Assembly (NCBI GenBank): GCA_964035015.1 | Contig: CAXIUP010000129.1 | Coordinates: 1-64,000 of the forward strand | From: Corallium rubrum | Taxonomy: Eukaryota; Cnidaria; Anthozoa; Scleralcyonacea; Coralliidae | Direction of reading: 5' to 3' | Length of the DNA: 64,000 bases | Shown: piece after piece, positions 28,714 through 42,052 of the stretch | Layout: each line of letters opens with the position of its first letter | Position numbering within the stretch: position 1 is the stretch's first letter | Position numbers and translations under genes: made by a program | The notes under the pieces: model-generated | What the model was told of the DNA's origin: nothing | What the model saw: the letters and a program-made list of their open reading frames with translations, nothing else | Databases searched by the model: none

Positions 28714-29404
28714 ATGGATCCGAGCAACGAAACCGAACAGCAAGCGGTGGCCGTACCGGCAGAAACGAAGCTCGCGGTTGGCGCTATCCGAGCTCCAAAA
28801 CCATTTACAATGGGTTCTCATTTCGAGCTTTGGTTAAAGCGCTGGCAAACTTAGGCGAAATGTGTGAGAATTCCAGAAGACTCCAAGGCAGGTGCCCTTG
28901 TTTTATCGCTCGACGACAACGCGTTCCAAGCAATCGATCAGCTAGGGCTAGATATCGAAAAGGATAGCTATGACGAAGTCAAAGCAAAACTCCTGAATCG
29001 CTTCGCGTCGAAAGCAACAGAGCCCGAATTAAGATTGAAGCTCAACCAACGTAAACAAGAACCGGGAGAAACGTTAGAAACTTTTGCGGGTATTTTACTT
29101 GACCTAGCAAAACGAGGCCATCGTGGATTGGAACCCAAACATCAAGACGAATTAGCTCGAGACCAATTTATTGCAGGGATACAAGACGAGAAAACGCAAG
29201 AACGCCTCCTCGTTGACTCCCCCTCGAGTTTGGATGATGCTGTTAAACTTGCCAGACGACTTACGGCAGTGCATAAAACGCACCAGAAAATGCGAGAAGG
29301 CACGAGAGCCAAAGTTCACGCCGTGGGAGATGAACGCTCGATAATAGGTGATGACAGCTCAAGCGCCAGAGTTCACGCCGTGGGAGACCAACGCTCGATA
29401 ATAG
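28714..29404 (+). pseudogene. gag, 5' part, with in-frame TAG
   Basis: ATG 28714 starts a frame that reads an Ala/Glu-rich lead, then IRAPKPFTMGSHFELWLKRW and, after a TAG at 28852-28854, continues in the same frame with a capsid-like helical region (LLNRFASKATEPELRLKL, ETFAGILLDLAKRGHRGL, DQFIAGIQDEKTQERLL). This is the standard Gypsy gag core. The 3' end has a repeated RVHAVGD.RSIIGDD unit and is interrupted by the hAT-like element; the gag frame resumes at about 30651 (SSSARVHAVGDRQTSIDDRF). Confidence 0.8.
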
Positions 29405-29412
29405 GTGATGAC

Positions 29413-30642
29413 CAGGGCGCTTATATACGGGGCGGTGCCACGCGCTCATATCGCGCTGATCGATGTGTGATGCACAAAAGGACTGGCACGAGCGTGCTTC
29501 TGAGCAAAAGTTGATCAAAAGTGGATTTTTGGGCACTGTGATATTCTCGCTGTTTTTTCTTTAACTATGTAATTTCGGAGGAACCTTTTGCAATGTACCG
29601 ACGAAGTACTTATTCGTTTAATGTATGAATTGTATGAATATTTGTTTGGCGTAAAAAGTTGTATTATAAAGGAGTTATTATGGATAATGACTCGATTTTT
29701 TGATGACTTCTATTGAGGGGAAATTTCATTACAAGATTTCAGCATGTTAACAGGTCGTCCACGCCTAGAAATTCAGGTATGTTGAAGATTATAATAGTGT
29801 GGTTATATCTTAAAGTTTTCATAAAAATCGGAGTTGATTATTTGGAGATATAGCGTTCGGATGTTAGGTATATTTATGGTTTAACTCTTGCCTGTTTAGT
29901 TCCTCAATTGCTGCAAGAGAAGTAAACAAAACTTATAGTTTTGCCATGTTACGATTCTTAGTAATTATATCAATAACTTTATCGGGTTTTTGAAGCATTA
30001 GATTAGAAAAACTGTGAGCTGTAAACAAATTTTACTCTCCGATCAATTTATTAAAATACGACTTGCTGGGATGCATGCCGAGCGCATTATGTGATAAACT
30101 GTCGTCCACACCTTGTAATTTTGTCATCAGATAGCCAAGATGACTTCTTGTTGGTTTCATTGAGAAAATGCAAATTGGAGTTGATTATTTCTTGATATTC
30201 AATTGGAAAGATGACCTACCAGCTAAAATTCAATGCAAGATGTTGTCTTCTATCGAACATGGCCGAATGATAACGTGCACAAACAAAGATTTCCAAAGAC
30301 TTCTTGCGTCATTTCTCTTGCGAAAGCAACGGTACGGTTCATATTTTTCAGCAACATATTTGATCATGTTTCAGCAACGACTCCGAATTTTTGGGAGTAA
30401 CACCAGAGAATATGTTAGCTGAATCCACTGATATATCGTATGGCTCGGCAATTTCATCCACGTCCTCTTCTAAACTCAACTCAGAGACTTCCACATCAAG
30501 CGTATTTTACCGGCCATATTTTGGACTTTCCCTGGCTTAGCGTTCGTCGCTATGGTGACAGGGGGCTTGTTACCAGTCCTCTGCATCACACATCGATCAG
30601 CGCGCCCATTGCCGTTTCACCGCGCCCTATATAAACGCCCTG
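29413..30642. mobile_element. Non-autonomous hAT-like element inside gag
   Basis: Terminal inverted repeats of about 75 bp begin CAGGGCG and end CGCCCTG, with matching inner blocks (TCGCGCTGATCGATGTGTGA against TCACACATCGATCAGCGCG). It is flanked by an 8-bp duplication GTGATGAC at 29405-29412 and 30643-30650, the hAT signature. The 1.23-kb interior shows no hAT transposase, so it is non-autonomous. Its arrival post-dates the Gypsy insertion. Confidence 0.92.
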
Positions 30643-30855
30643 GTGATGACAGCTCAAGCGCCAGAGTTCACGCTGTGGGAGACCGACAAACAAGCATCGA
30701 TGATAGATTCGAAGCAGTCAAGAAAGGCAACACAAGCGAAATGGCCGCCTTGACCTGACGACACATTCGTAGAAGTCAACCACGTCAATGCAAGTCCCAG
30801 TTCAGTTTCGAAGGTCAAGAGATCACAGCGCCAAGGAGAACATTTCAAAGCTTCA

Positions 30856-32750
30856 TTGGAGATAGAGGACTTGGGGCTCACGAACGATCAACAAACAAAG
30901 CTAACGCAGCTTGTAGACGACTTTGAAGATATATTTTCCACAGGTGACGGCGATTTGGGGCGAACCAATAAAGTGTACCACAAGATCAGTACCGGAGATG
31001 CTTCTCCAATCCGTCAACGAGCTCGTCGAGTAGCACCCCACCAAAGGTCCGAAGTCAGTCGCATGGTGGATGAGATGCAGCAGCAAGGAGTCGTTCAACC
31101 ATCCCAATCACCGTGGGCATCACCAATTGCTCTCGTGCGGAAGAAAGATGGGACGACGAGATTCTGCGTCGACTATCGACGTCTAAACAACGTCACGCGT
31201 AAAGATTCCTTCCCTTTGCCCCGTGTGGATGACATTCTGGATTCCCTTGGAGAAGCTTGTTGGTTCTCAACCCTAGATCTGGCGAGTGGCTACTGGCAAG
31301 TGGAGCTTGACCCCCAAGATCGAGAGAAGTATGCATTCGTTACACCTCAAGGGTTGTACGAATTTCGAGTAATGCCCTTTGGGTTGTGTAACGCCCCGAG
31401 CACCTTTCAACGCCTGATGGGGTTGGTGTTAGCCGGACTTACGTGGGAATCGTGTTTGGCTTATTTAGATGATGTCATCGTCTTTGGACGAACATTTGAC
31501 GAGCATCTGGAACGCTTACAATCTGTGTTCGAGAGATTTCGTGGGGCGGGGCTTAAGCTGAAACCAAAGAAGTGTCGTCTGTGTCGGCGCGAAGTAACCT
31601 TTTGGGGCATGTCGTCAAACAAGATGGGGTGGCTGCCGACCCCGAGAAAACCGAAAGAGTTGCTTCCTGGCCAGTCCCTACGAACCCGGCTGATTTGCGA
31701 AGCTTTTTGGGTCTTGCGTCATATTACAGACGGTTCATTAAAGATTTCGCCAAAATCGCTAGTCCATTACATCGTCTTACCGAAAAGAAGACCGAATATC
31801 GATGGAACGAAGAAGCTGACGATGCTTTCAGAGAATTGAAGCGGCGACTAGTTTCCGCGCCCATCCTAGCGTACCCCAGGTACTCAGACCCATTCATCCT
31901 CGACACCGACGCTAGTGATCGTGGTATTGGTGCAGTTCTGTCCCAGATACAAGACGGTAAAGAGAGAGTGATTGGCTATGGAAGCAGGACATTGACCAAA
32001 GCAGAAAGAAATTACTGCGTGACTCGCCGGGAAATGCTCGCGGTGGTTACCTTTACTCGTCATTTCCGATGCTATTTACTCGGACGGCTTTTTGTTGTTC
32101 GAACAGATTACGCGGCGCTGCAGTGGTTACAACGGTTCAAGGAGCCCGAGGGACAGGTGGCTCGGTGGTTGGAGCAACTGCAAGAGTATCATTTTCAAGC
32201 CGAACACCAACCGGGAACAAGACACAGCAACACTGATGCCCTGTCGAGACGACCTTGTGATCAATGTGGTGACCCACATAACGTTGATGCCGTCCATATG
32301 TCACTGCCGGGTGGGGCTTCCGGGGAGTCTTCCGATGATGGGACACTAACACCCATACTAACAACCATACAATCAGCTCAGGAAGGAGATCCACAACTAG
32401 GACCTATTCGACGTCGTTTACTGGCAGGGAAGGACCGCCCTACTGTTGAAGAAATGTCCGGCTCTGGACTGAGAAATTGTGGTGGCTATTGGGCTCAGTG
32501 GGATCAGTTGTTCCTGGAAAACGGTGTGGTTCATCGACACTGGGAAGATAGAAATGGGAAGAGAATCCTAAAGCAAATGGTGGTACCACGAGAACTTGTT
32601 CCTGTCGTTATCAAAGAATTGCATGATGGAGTAGCAGGAGGGCATCTTGGCGTGACGAAATCCGTGGGAAAGGCAAGAGAACGGTTTTATTGGATAGGGT
32701 TGAGGGAAGACATCGAACTGTGGTGCCGTCAGTGTCCTGAATTGCGCTAA
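30856..32750 (+). pseudogene. Gypsy pol: reverse transcriptase and RNase H, one frame break
   Basis: The first frame (30856-31839) has the RT domain with FCVDYRRLN, FSTLDLASGYWQ, MPFGLCNAPSTFQ and the catalytic CLAYLDDVIVFG. The second (31572-32750) continues with VAADPEKTERVASWPVP, then the RNase H region (ILDTDASDRGIGAVLSQ, REMLAVVTFTRHFRCYL, RTDYAALQWL) and the H2C2-like finger start. The frames switch at about 31600-31630. The protease expected between gag and RT is not recognisable: only about 100 bp of frame-disrupted sequence lies there. Confidence 0.9.
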
Positions 32751-34005
32751 ACGTAAATCTCCAGCAAGACCAAACCGAGCATCGTTGGTGCCTGTTCGTA
32801 CCGGGTTTCCAATGGAGAGGGTGGCACTAGATATCGTTGGTCCGTTACCTATTACCCAACATGGAAACAAGTATATACTCGTGGTTTCTGACTACTTCAC
32901 CAGATGGCCCGAAGCCTACCCTCTTGCGAACCAAGAAGCTGAATCCATAGCACGAGTGCTAGTCAACGAATGGATTTGTCGGTTTGGAGTCCCAATGCAC
33001 ATTCATTCCGACCAGGGACGTAATTTTGAGTCAAAGATCTTTAAGGAAATGTGCAATCTTCTTGGCATGGAAAAGACTCGCACCACCCCCTACCACCCGC
33101 AGTCAGATGGACTCGTGGAGCGCTTCAACCGGACACTAATTGGGATGCTGAGCATACGCGTTGCAGAGGATGAGACTACTTGGGATGATCATCTCCCCGC
33201 CACTATGTTGGCCTACCGTTCCAGTGTGCAAGAATCCACTGGTTACACGCCATTCCACTTGATGTTTGGGAGAGAAATTCGACTCCCCATCGATTTGATG
33301 TTTGGTAGAGATCCTGACCCGATGAAGGAGACCACCGAGTATGTTGTACAACTCAAACAACACCTGGAGGAAGCCTATGAGCAAGTACGGAAAAGGACGG
33401 GGTTTGTACAAGGTCGGCAGAAAGACCGATACGATCAACGAGCAGTTGGTGGCCGATACAAAGTTGGAGACCGAGTCTGGCTTCACAATCCAGCCGTCAA
33501 GAGGGGTTTAAAACCAAAGTTCCATCGTCCCTGGACTGGCCCTTTTGTCGTGGTAAAACGCATAACAGATGTGGTGTATCGTATCCAGCGCGAGGGGACA
33601 AGAGCTCGTTCAGTGGTTCACTTTAACCGGTTAAAACCTTGTGATACTCCGCCCTCTATACCTGGTGAGAGAGAATCCTTATTGGAGACTAACCACGACA
33701 CACCAGCTCAGAGCGACAACAAATTGGAAGATGAGAGCAACGATGATGTGGTGCAGTTACCAGATCCAGATGATGGGGTGCAGGTACCAAACCCAGATGA
33801 TGTGGTGCAGTTGCCAGCACAAGCAGAACCGCCTGAAATAAGTGCAGATGAAGCAAATGAACAACATGAAGAAATGAACCGAGTTCGACAACGCCGAATA
33901 ATCCGACCTCCTCACTGGCACGCTGATTACGAAGTGGATGCTATCACTTATGCCAGTATCGTGAAAGGAATTTTACGTGAGGACACGGGACGTGTCTCTA
34001 ATTAA
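32740..34005 (+). pseudogene. Gypsy integrase and C-terminal tail, split from RT-RNase H by a frame break
   Basis: Catalytic blocks are visible: ALDIVGPLP (first Asp), IHSDQGRNFES (second Asp) and YHPQSDGLVERFNRTL (Glu). They are followed by an SH3-like GDRVWLHNPAV block. The C-terminus has a short tandem repeat (PDPDDGVQVPNPDDVVQLP). A one-base shift near 32740-32750 separates it from the preceding frame. The frame stops shortly before the polypurine tract and 3' LTR. Confidence 0.9.
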
Positions 34006-34020
34006 GGGGAGAGCAAGCAA

Positions 34021-34218
34021 TGTAACGTATATGTTACAGTTAATTGGATTTGTAATCATATATTAAATAATAATACTAGGAATGGATTATGACGTAGATT
34101 GATTTTGAGAGTGTGATTAAGACAGATAACGTGAGATGAGATGAGACTGTGACCGCACGAATGTTGATTAAAACTTAGAAATTATAGTTACTCTTGTGTG
34201 TTCTGGACCAACGTTACA
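34021..34218 (+). repeat. 3' LTR of Gypsy element
   Basis: 198 bp, same ends as the 5' LTR, preceded by AAGGGGAGAG and followed by the ATTT target duplication. Confidence 0.95.
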
Positions 34219-34258
34219 ATTTCATCGAATTCCCCGAGCGAAAGGTCTATAAATTAAT

Positions 34259-36896
34259 GATATATTATATCGAAACATATTAACCATTCCAAAAAAATCT
34301 TAAATAATGTTAATAAAGTTCGCTTAGCTTAGCTTTTGACCGCTTTTCATTGTCTGTTTTTATTCTGTTGTCGTCTCAAGGCTTCTGGATGCATTGTTTG
34401 TTGTTTTCTTTGTATTCCCTGAAACAATCTTCTTGTCGACATCTGAATGTTCGGGCGAAACGTTTTCTTGTCTCGTCAAACTCCACCATTGTTGACAGCT
34501 TCGTGAATCGTGCGTGACATTCACGCGTGGTACACGAACTCGAATACCCGGCCACAGAATAAGGATCAACCAGAAGTCCAACTCGGGAAATGTCGGCCTC
34601 GCGATCCGCGCCATTTTGAAAGTAAGTGCCCCCGGGCTCCTGTATTCAATTACTCTTGGCCTTTGTGTGACCTTTAATTAACTTTGTATTGTTATCTATC
34701 TGTATAAATAATATTTAGTTAAGTAACTAGTAATTTACTTTAGAAAACGTTTCGTTGGATATGAAATTCTTTGACCACGAGGTTATTAAAACTTCAGTAC
34801 GCGGATACTATAGCTACGGGTAAAAGTCCGTGGCAAAAAAGGCCTGCACTCGCAAAGCCGAGTTTTACATTTCTCGATTTTGCCGACACATTTGTTTATA
34901 GAAAAAGATGGATAACAATTTCGGAACTACGCATTGTTGAAATACATCGGGTACGTATGTTGTTAGAAATATTATAAGCTTTCATTTGGTATATAATTCA
35001 AATTTTAGTGTTACCTGTAACTTTTTAAAATGTTCAAAATTTTCTCAACATTGTTCGTAAAATAACAATTATATAATGGAAATGGACTCCTCTCAAGTGT
35101 TACAGAATTTTGGATTTTGTTTCTAAATATACTAAAGCACAACCCTGAACTGCACATACAGAGGATACTGTCAAGTGCTATTCATATCAGAACTTTTAGT
35201 TTTCTTGCTGGGAAGTATTTTAAAATACGAAGACTGAAACATCATTATTTAATTTGGTCTGGACCGTCTGAAATTTATGTATTTCTTAAGTTTGTTTTGC
35301 CTTTTGCTGTTTTGGTGTTTGCAGTTCAGAAAGATTTCTGGTGTGAACCTCAGATATTTCTTAAACAGAAGTTAATTCAATTAAATATGAAAGGAGTGGA
35401 AAAGTTTGCAGATTTCTAGTCCCGGCCACAGCGGGGTATTCGAGGTTATACCCCACTGTGGCGGGTAATTCTACGATAAATTAACTGGTCACGTGGTACA
35501 AATCAATCTCTCTGACTGGACAATTTATAGTTGAGATATAATTTAACTATTGATATTAAATTGTATATGTGGGAACGTAGTATGTACTGTGCCTTTGAAC
35601 ATAATTTCTGATGGGTGCAATCCTTTCAGGAATAACACCCATTCTTAAATAATAAAGAAAAATTTATCACTGCACAAAATTGCTCTTATCACTGCACAAA
35701 TCTCATTTATCACTGCACAAATTGGTTATCACTGCACGTTAAAATAATCCCTTGTTTTAACTTTAAAAACTACGCGGCGATACGCACTGACACCGCTATC
35801 GTCGTTTCGGAATTTCCGAATGATGTCGAATGAATGCGTATCGAAGGCTTCGCTATTTATTAATAAAAAGTGTATACACGCTGTGCAAATGATGTAAATA
35901 GTATATTTGAAAGTCCTAATTTGGAAAATCTACCAATAATGAAAATTATTTTGAATAATGAAAAATTCATGCGGTAGTTTCAAGCCCATGCAGGCCGTGG
36001 ACGGTAAACTGATACCTCAGTTCCATTGGTCTTAATACTTCTTTCTAGAATCCGACTCTACCGAATTGTTTTTTATCTCAGACTCTATAACAAATGTAAT
36101 TTTTGAGCTGTTGACTTTTAATTCTACCTTTGCAAAACATGTATGCATAGGGAAGCTTAAAGCTTGTTAAAAATAATCCCTTTTGAAATATCCTAAAAAC
36201 ATATTTTGTTCAACCAGAATTTAATAATGAAATCTAAGTTTTGCTTTGATATGTTAAATTAGTTTAGTCATCTTATCCATATTAAAATTATAAAACTATC
36301 TTGGGGATTATCATTTTGTTTTTATATCTGTTTATATTGGCTGTATATCAGGAGTGCTTATTTTAATCAGGTGGGTGGTTGGGGGTGTTTCAAAAAAGCA
36401 TTTAATAAAAGCGGGCGAGTGGTTGCTGCATTCATGTATTTCTAGTTTGAATGTAAAATAATATTCTGTTTACATGGACTTTGCCAAAGTGATCTTAATT
36501 TAGATTTTGCAAGCGTTTAAATGGCTTCCTTCTCTGTTTCACAATGACAGAAAAACCAACGTATTAAAATTAATAGCTCGAAAACTATAAGTATAATAGG
36601 ACTAAAAACAAACCAGTACCATCAGATTGCCATGAAAAAGTAACAGGCAAGGTTTCAGTCAAAAATAAGAAAAAACAGGGGAGAAAATTAACAAAGTTCA
36701 TATCAATAACTAACAGGGACCGCGGAGCGATTTTTCTATTGAGGGTGGCTGTTCACAAAAGGGACCCTTCTGGGGGGTCCGGGGGCATGCCCCCCCGGAA
36801 ATTTACGAAGTCTAGAGTCTCGGAAATGCCATTTCCTGCTTTTTTGGGGAAGAATTTACAGAATTCTAAAGCTCAGAAAGCCCTCAAAAGACAACA
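34259..36896. other. Unannotated, with two short repeat structures
   Basis: No convincing gene. A hairpin lies at 35426-35462 (CCACAGCGGGGTA / TACCCCACTGTGG). At 35656-35742 the word TTATCACTGCACAAA occurs four times at short, uneven intervals. Long ORFs in the flanking sequence are AT-rich and featureless. Confidence 0.5.
35656..35742. repeat. Four copies of TTATCACTGCACAAA
   Basis: Short interspersed direct repeats with 5-10-bp spacers; too short and irregular for a CRISPR array and in a eukaryotic context. Confidence 0.8.
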
Positions 36897-37844
<948 letters not shown>

Positions 37845-37875
37845 CCACTAATAGATTAAGAAATATATATATATA

Positions 37876-39976
37876 TACCCCCAATGATACCCCAATCACC
37901 CCTGGGGCACCCCATCACCACCAGGATACCCTAAACTCCCCTAGGAATACATAGTCCTAAAACTATAGTCCTTATCATATAGTCATAGTCATAGTCATGT
38001 GTTATAATCATATTGTCATGTAGCCAAGCCTATAGTCCTTATCGTCCTTATATTTCTCTTATCTTCCTCTTATCTTTCTCTACTCTTCCTCTTATCTTCC
38101 TTTTATTTTCCTTATCTTTCTCTTATCTTCCTCCTATATTCCTTATATATCTTCCTTTATCTTCCTCTTATCTTCCTTTTATCTTCCTTATTTTCTTCTT
38201 ATCTTCTTTATCTTTCCATTCCTCACCCTCCCCCTCTTTCTCCTCCTCCCCGTTTCTCCTCCTTCTAGTCCTTCTCTTCCTCTTATCTTTCTCTCACATT
38301 CCCTTTATCTTACTTATCTTCCTCTTATCGTCCTCTTATCTTCCTTATCTTCCTTTATCTTCCTCTTATCTTCCTTTTATCTTCCTTATTTTCTTCTTAT
38401 CTTCCTTATCTTTCCATTCCTCCCCCTCCTCCCTCATTCTCCTCCTCCCCCTTTCTCCTCGCCCTTTCTCCTCCCCCTCCTCCTAGTCCTTATCATCGTC
38501 TTTTCCTCCTCTTATCCTCTCATTATCTACCCTTTATCTTCCTTATCTTCCCTTTATCTTCATTATCTTCCTCTTATCTTCCTCTTATCTTCCCTTTATC
38601 TTCCCTTTATCTTCCATTTATCTTCCCTTTATCTTCCTCTTATCTTCCTCTTATCTTCCCGTTATCTCCACTTTATCCTCCTCATCTTCCTCTTATCTTC
38701 CTCTTATCCTCTTATCCTCCCTTTATCTTCCCTTTATATATCTTCCTCTTATCTTCCTCATCTTCCCTTTATCTTCCTTGTCTTCCTCTCATCTTCCTCT
38801 CATCTTCCTCCTCCTCCCTATTTCTCCCACTCCCCCTCTTTCTCTTTCTCCCCTTAAATTATGTGTTTTGGTAGCGTTTATGACTAAATAAATACCACTC
38901 TAACGTGAGACGGTGTTTTATAAGAAGAGGTACATCAAATCCTCTCAGAAGAGAGGGATATCTTGATTGGAATCCTATAAGATTCAATTTTATGATTCAA
39001 TGATTCAATCTTACAGGATTCCAATCAAAATATTCCTCCCTTCTAAGAGGATTTGATGTACCTCTTCTTATAAAACACCGTCTCACGTTACTACCAAAAC
39101 ACATACTTTAAGGGGAAGAACAGAAAGAGGAGGAGGAAGAGGGGGAGGGGGGAGAAAGAGTGGGGCGGAGGAGGAAGATAAAAGGAAGACAAGGAAGATA
39201 AAGGAAAGATAAGAGGAAGACATATAAAGGGAAGATAAAGGGAAGATAAGAGGAAGATAAGAGGAAGATGAGGAAAATGAAGAAGGTAAAGGGAAGATAA
39301 AGGGAAGATAAGAGGAAGATAAGAGGATGATAAGGACTAGGAGGAGGAAGAGGAGAGAGGAGGAGGAGGAGGAGAAAGAGGGGGGAGGGGGAGGAATGGA
39401 AAGATAAGGAAGATAAAAGTAAGATAAGACGAAGATAAAGGAAGATAAGGAAGATAAGAGGAAGATAAGAGGAAGATAAAGAGGAAGATAAGAGAAATAT
39501 AAGGAAGATAAGAGGAAGATAAGGACTAGGAGGAGGAGGAGGAGGAGAAAGGGGGAGGAGGACAAAGGGGGTGAGAGGAGGAATGGAAAGATAAGGAAGA
39601 TAAGAAGATAAGGAAGATTATAGGAAGATAAGTGGAAGATAAAGGAAGATAAGGAAGATAAGAGGAAGATAAGAGGAACATAAGAGGAAAATAAGGAGGA
39701 TAAAAGGAAGATAAGAGGAAGATTAGAGAAACATAAGAGGAAGATAAGAGGAAGATAAGAGAAATATAAGGACGATAAGAGGATGATAAGGACTATAGGC
39801 TTTGCTACATGACAATATGACTATCACACATGACTATGACTATGATTATATGATAAGGACTATAGTTTTAGGACTGTGTATTCCTAGGGGGAGTTTAGGG
39901 TATCCTTGTGGTGATGGGGTGCCCGGGGGTGATTGGGGTCCCCTTGGGGGTATCCCCGGGGTCATAGGGTGTTCAG
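37876..39976. mobile_element. 2.1-kb palindrome with polypyrimidine/polypurine arms
   Basis: The ends pair: CCCCAATGATACCCCAATCA... and CCTAAACTCCCCTAGGAATAC on the left against GTATTCCTAGGGGGAGTTTAGG on the right, then ATAGTCCTTATCATATAGTCATAG against CTATGATTATATGATAAGGACTAT. The next 0.75 kb of the left arm is almost pure pyrimidine (CTTATCTTCCT words) and the right arm is the purine counterpart. The centre (38877-39110) is a cleaner inverted repeat (ACGTGAGACGGTGTTTTATAAG / CTTATAAAACACCGTCTCACG). No coding capacity. Probably a foldback element. Confidence 0.85.
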
Positions 39977-40189
39977 TTTCATAATTATTTATGGTCTACC
40001 TAGTCTTTGTTAGGAGGAAACCATCTGCGTTATTTCAGTTATGTTGTCGATCATATATTGTGAGAGAACAATCTATAGACGCCGTATACAGGCGAATTGT
40101 AAGATAAAAAGTGTTTAATACCCACAATAGATGCTCTCCACTCTCCTTTGCTTTTTTTTCATATATTTTTATTTTTGGCAAGTTGGGTA

Positions 40190-40500
40190 AAGAAGGTTAA
40201 GTATCATTAGTACATTTGATGGCGGTAAACATTTATTTAAAGTAAATCTTAGCCTTAGTTATATCGTGTGTTTGCCTTCAAGCGCACTCGCGTCTGACGG
40301 AAATAATATCTGCCGTGTATGCGTCAACATTCAGGTTTAGCGCTCAGATGTAGTGGCAATAATTCTTCTGTGAATCGGTTAATTGTAAAATAATTCGCCT
40401 AATACTAGAATGGGGTTTCTGTTAGACAGACGTCGACAGGAGATAAAGCGGGTAAAAAATCGTATAACTAGACACTCGTAGGTTTCATATTGGATGATAG
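40190..40500 (+). repeat. Non-coding duplicated block, copy 1
   Basis: Shares ACATTCAGGTTTAG, TTCTTCTGTGAATCGGTTAAT and GTCGACAGGAGATAAA, plus TAGGTTTCATATT, in the same order and spacing with 41690-41995. Likely a dispersed repeat present twice. Confidence 0.75.
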
Positions 40501-41255
40501 CCTAGTCCATGCGCACTGATTATCCCAGTCTTGCCCAATCATGTAGTCCGTTCGCAGTGCGTTCGCAATGCATTCGTCATGTGTTCGTCACGCTTTCGTC
40601 ACGCGTTCGTCACGCATTCGTCACGCTGAATATTAATGAGGCGGCATCTGGTGGAGTGAATAACAGATCACGAACCAAGCGCGTGACTATATGAATATAT
40701 ACCGCGATCACCGTTGGTAAGAATTTTCTTCAGTTTTAAAAACTAAAGAAAATTCTTACAAACATTTTTATTTTTATGACTGCAAGATATGGTCTAGTTG
40801 GCCTCTGTAATAGGAAAACCATAAGCGCTGTCAGAGTCGTGTTCTTCATCGCACCATAGTCCCTAGAAATATATTGTCTGGAAACGCGGCCAAAGTCTTT
40901 GTTCTAGGTTTTTGTTCACGTTTGTGCACCTTATTTCACCGTAACGCTTGCTGAACACATTGTATTTTTGGTATAATGAAGCAATCAACCAATAGCAGAG
41001 TTGCTTTATAAATATTAATCAACGTAAAACAAAAGATTGTGCACCTTATTTGCCACCCTCAACCTAAATTGTAGCTCATTGTTAACCGCTTTGATGTTCG
41101 CCGCGTCTCCAGACAATATAATTCTAGGGACTATGATCGCACATTTCGCCGATATTTACTGTAATACCATGATCGCCTCGGATTCTTTTTTTCTCCGAGG
41201 GAATGTAAACCTCGTATTTCGCTCATGCAAGAGGGAAGTTTATGCTTTGTCTTCT

Positions 41256-41420
41256 AATGTTCCCATGCATGTTGATGAGGGAAAATTGGAAGACAAAGAA
41301 ATCCTTCTAATTTTCCCGTGCATGTTGATGAGGGAAAATTAGAAGACAAAGAAATCCTTTGTTTTTTTCTAAATTTCTCGCTTGCATATATTTTCCCTCA
41401 TCAACATGCACGGGAAAATT
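41256..41420. repeat. Direct and inverted copies of a 45-50-bp unit
   Basis: The unit GCATGTTGATGAGGGAAAAT, with AGAAGACAAAGAAATCCT following, occurs twice directly (about 41267 and 41321) and once inverted (TTTTCCCTCATCAACATGCA near 41390). Together they can fold into a stem-loop. Confidence 0.8.
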
Positions 41421-41689
41421 AGATGCAATGTCTCTGATCAAACGTGTAAATTTCCTGTCGGTACGATTCTCAAAGTTTTGCGGCCCTCGGACTTTCGAGG
41501 ACTTTTACAAATCTTCTCGAGGCAAAGGGGAAATTTAATCGCTAATTTCCCGAAAAGTCATGTTATTACTTACAATAATATATAAAGCGGTTTTGAAAAG
41601 ACAGACGCCGTATACTGAATTTTTAAGTCAAAGTGCTTCATATGCGCAGTATATTACTATCTTTGGGCAAACGAAGATCTAGTATTAAA

Positions 41690-41995
41690 TAAATAGTATT
41701 TTCAACGGTAATATTCCCATAAGGAACATGTGCTCAGCTTTAGTTATGTCTGTACGTATTCACCCTTAGCACACTGACGCATTTTGAAGTAATATTTAGC
41801 GTTTCACTCTGTATATAAACATTCAGGTTTAGTGTTCAAATGTAGTGGCAAGAGTTCTTCTGTGAATCGGTTAATTATAAAATAATTCGTTTAAGATTAG
41901 AATGGGACTTCTGTTAGACAGAGGTCGACAGGAGATAAAACGCGTACAAACTATATATTCACATAGGTTTCATATTCCAATATGATAGCCTCGTG
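41690..41995 (+). repeat. Non-coding duplicated block, copy 2
   Basis: Direct-orientation partner of 40190-40500, diverged by scattered substitutions; ends at the same GATAGCCT word. Confidence 0.75.
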
Positions 41996-42052
41996 TATAC
42001 TAACGATGACTGTCATTGGTTGGTTTGTAGTTACATGACCTTAGCTAAATTT

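Larger units (their letters stand above)
28463..34218 (+). mobile_element. Ty3/Gypsy LTR retrotransposon, complete ends, degenerate
   Basis: Two near-identical LTRs (28463-28663 and 34021-34218) begin TGTAACG and end CGTTACA. A 4-bp target duplication ATTT (28459-28462 and 34219-34222) proves insertion as a unit. A primer-binding-like stretch (TTGGTGGCAGCGGTGGGAT) follows the left LTR, and a purine tract (AAGGGGAGAG) precedes the right one. gag and pol are present but broken, and gag is split by a hAT-like element. Confidence 0.95.

Noticed and set aside
38013-39565. Leu/Ser/Phe-rich ORFs of 157 and 160 aa
   Set aside because: They read the CTTATCTTCC polypyrimidine arms of the palindrome; composition is explained by the repeat.
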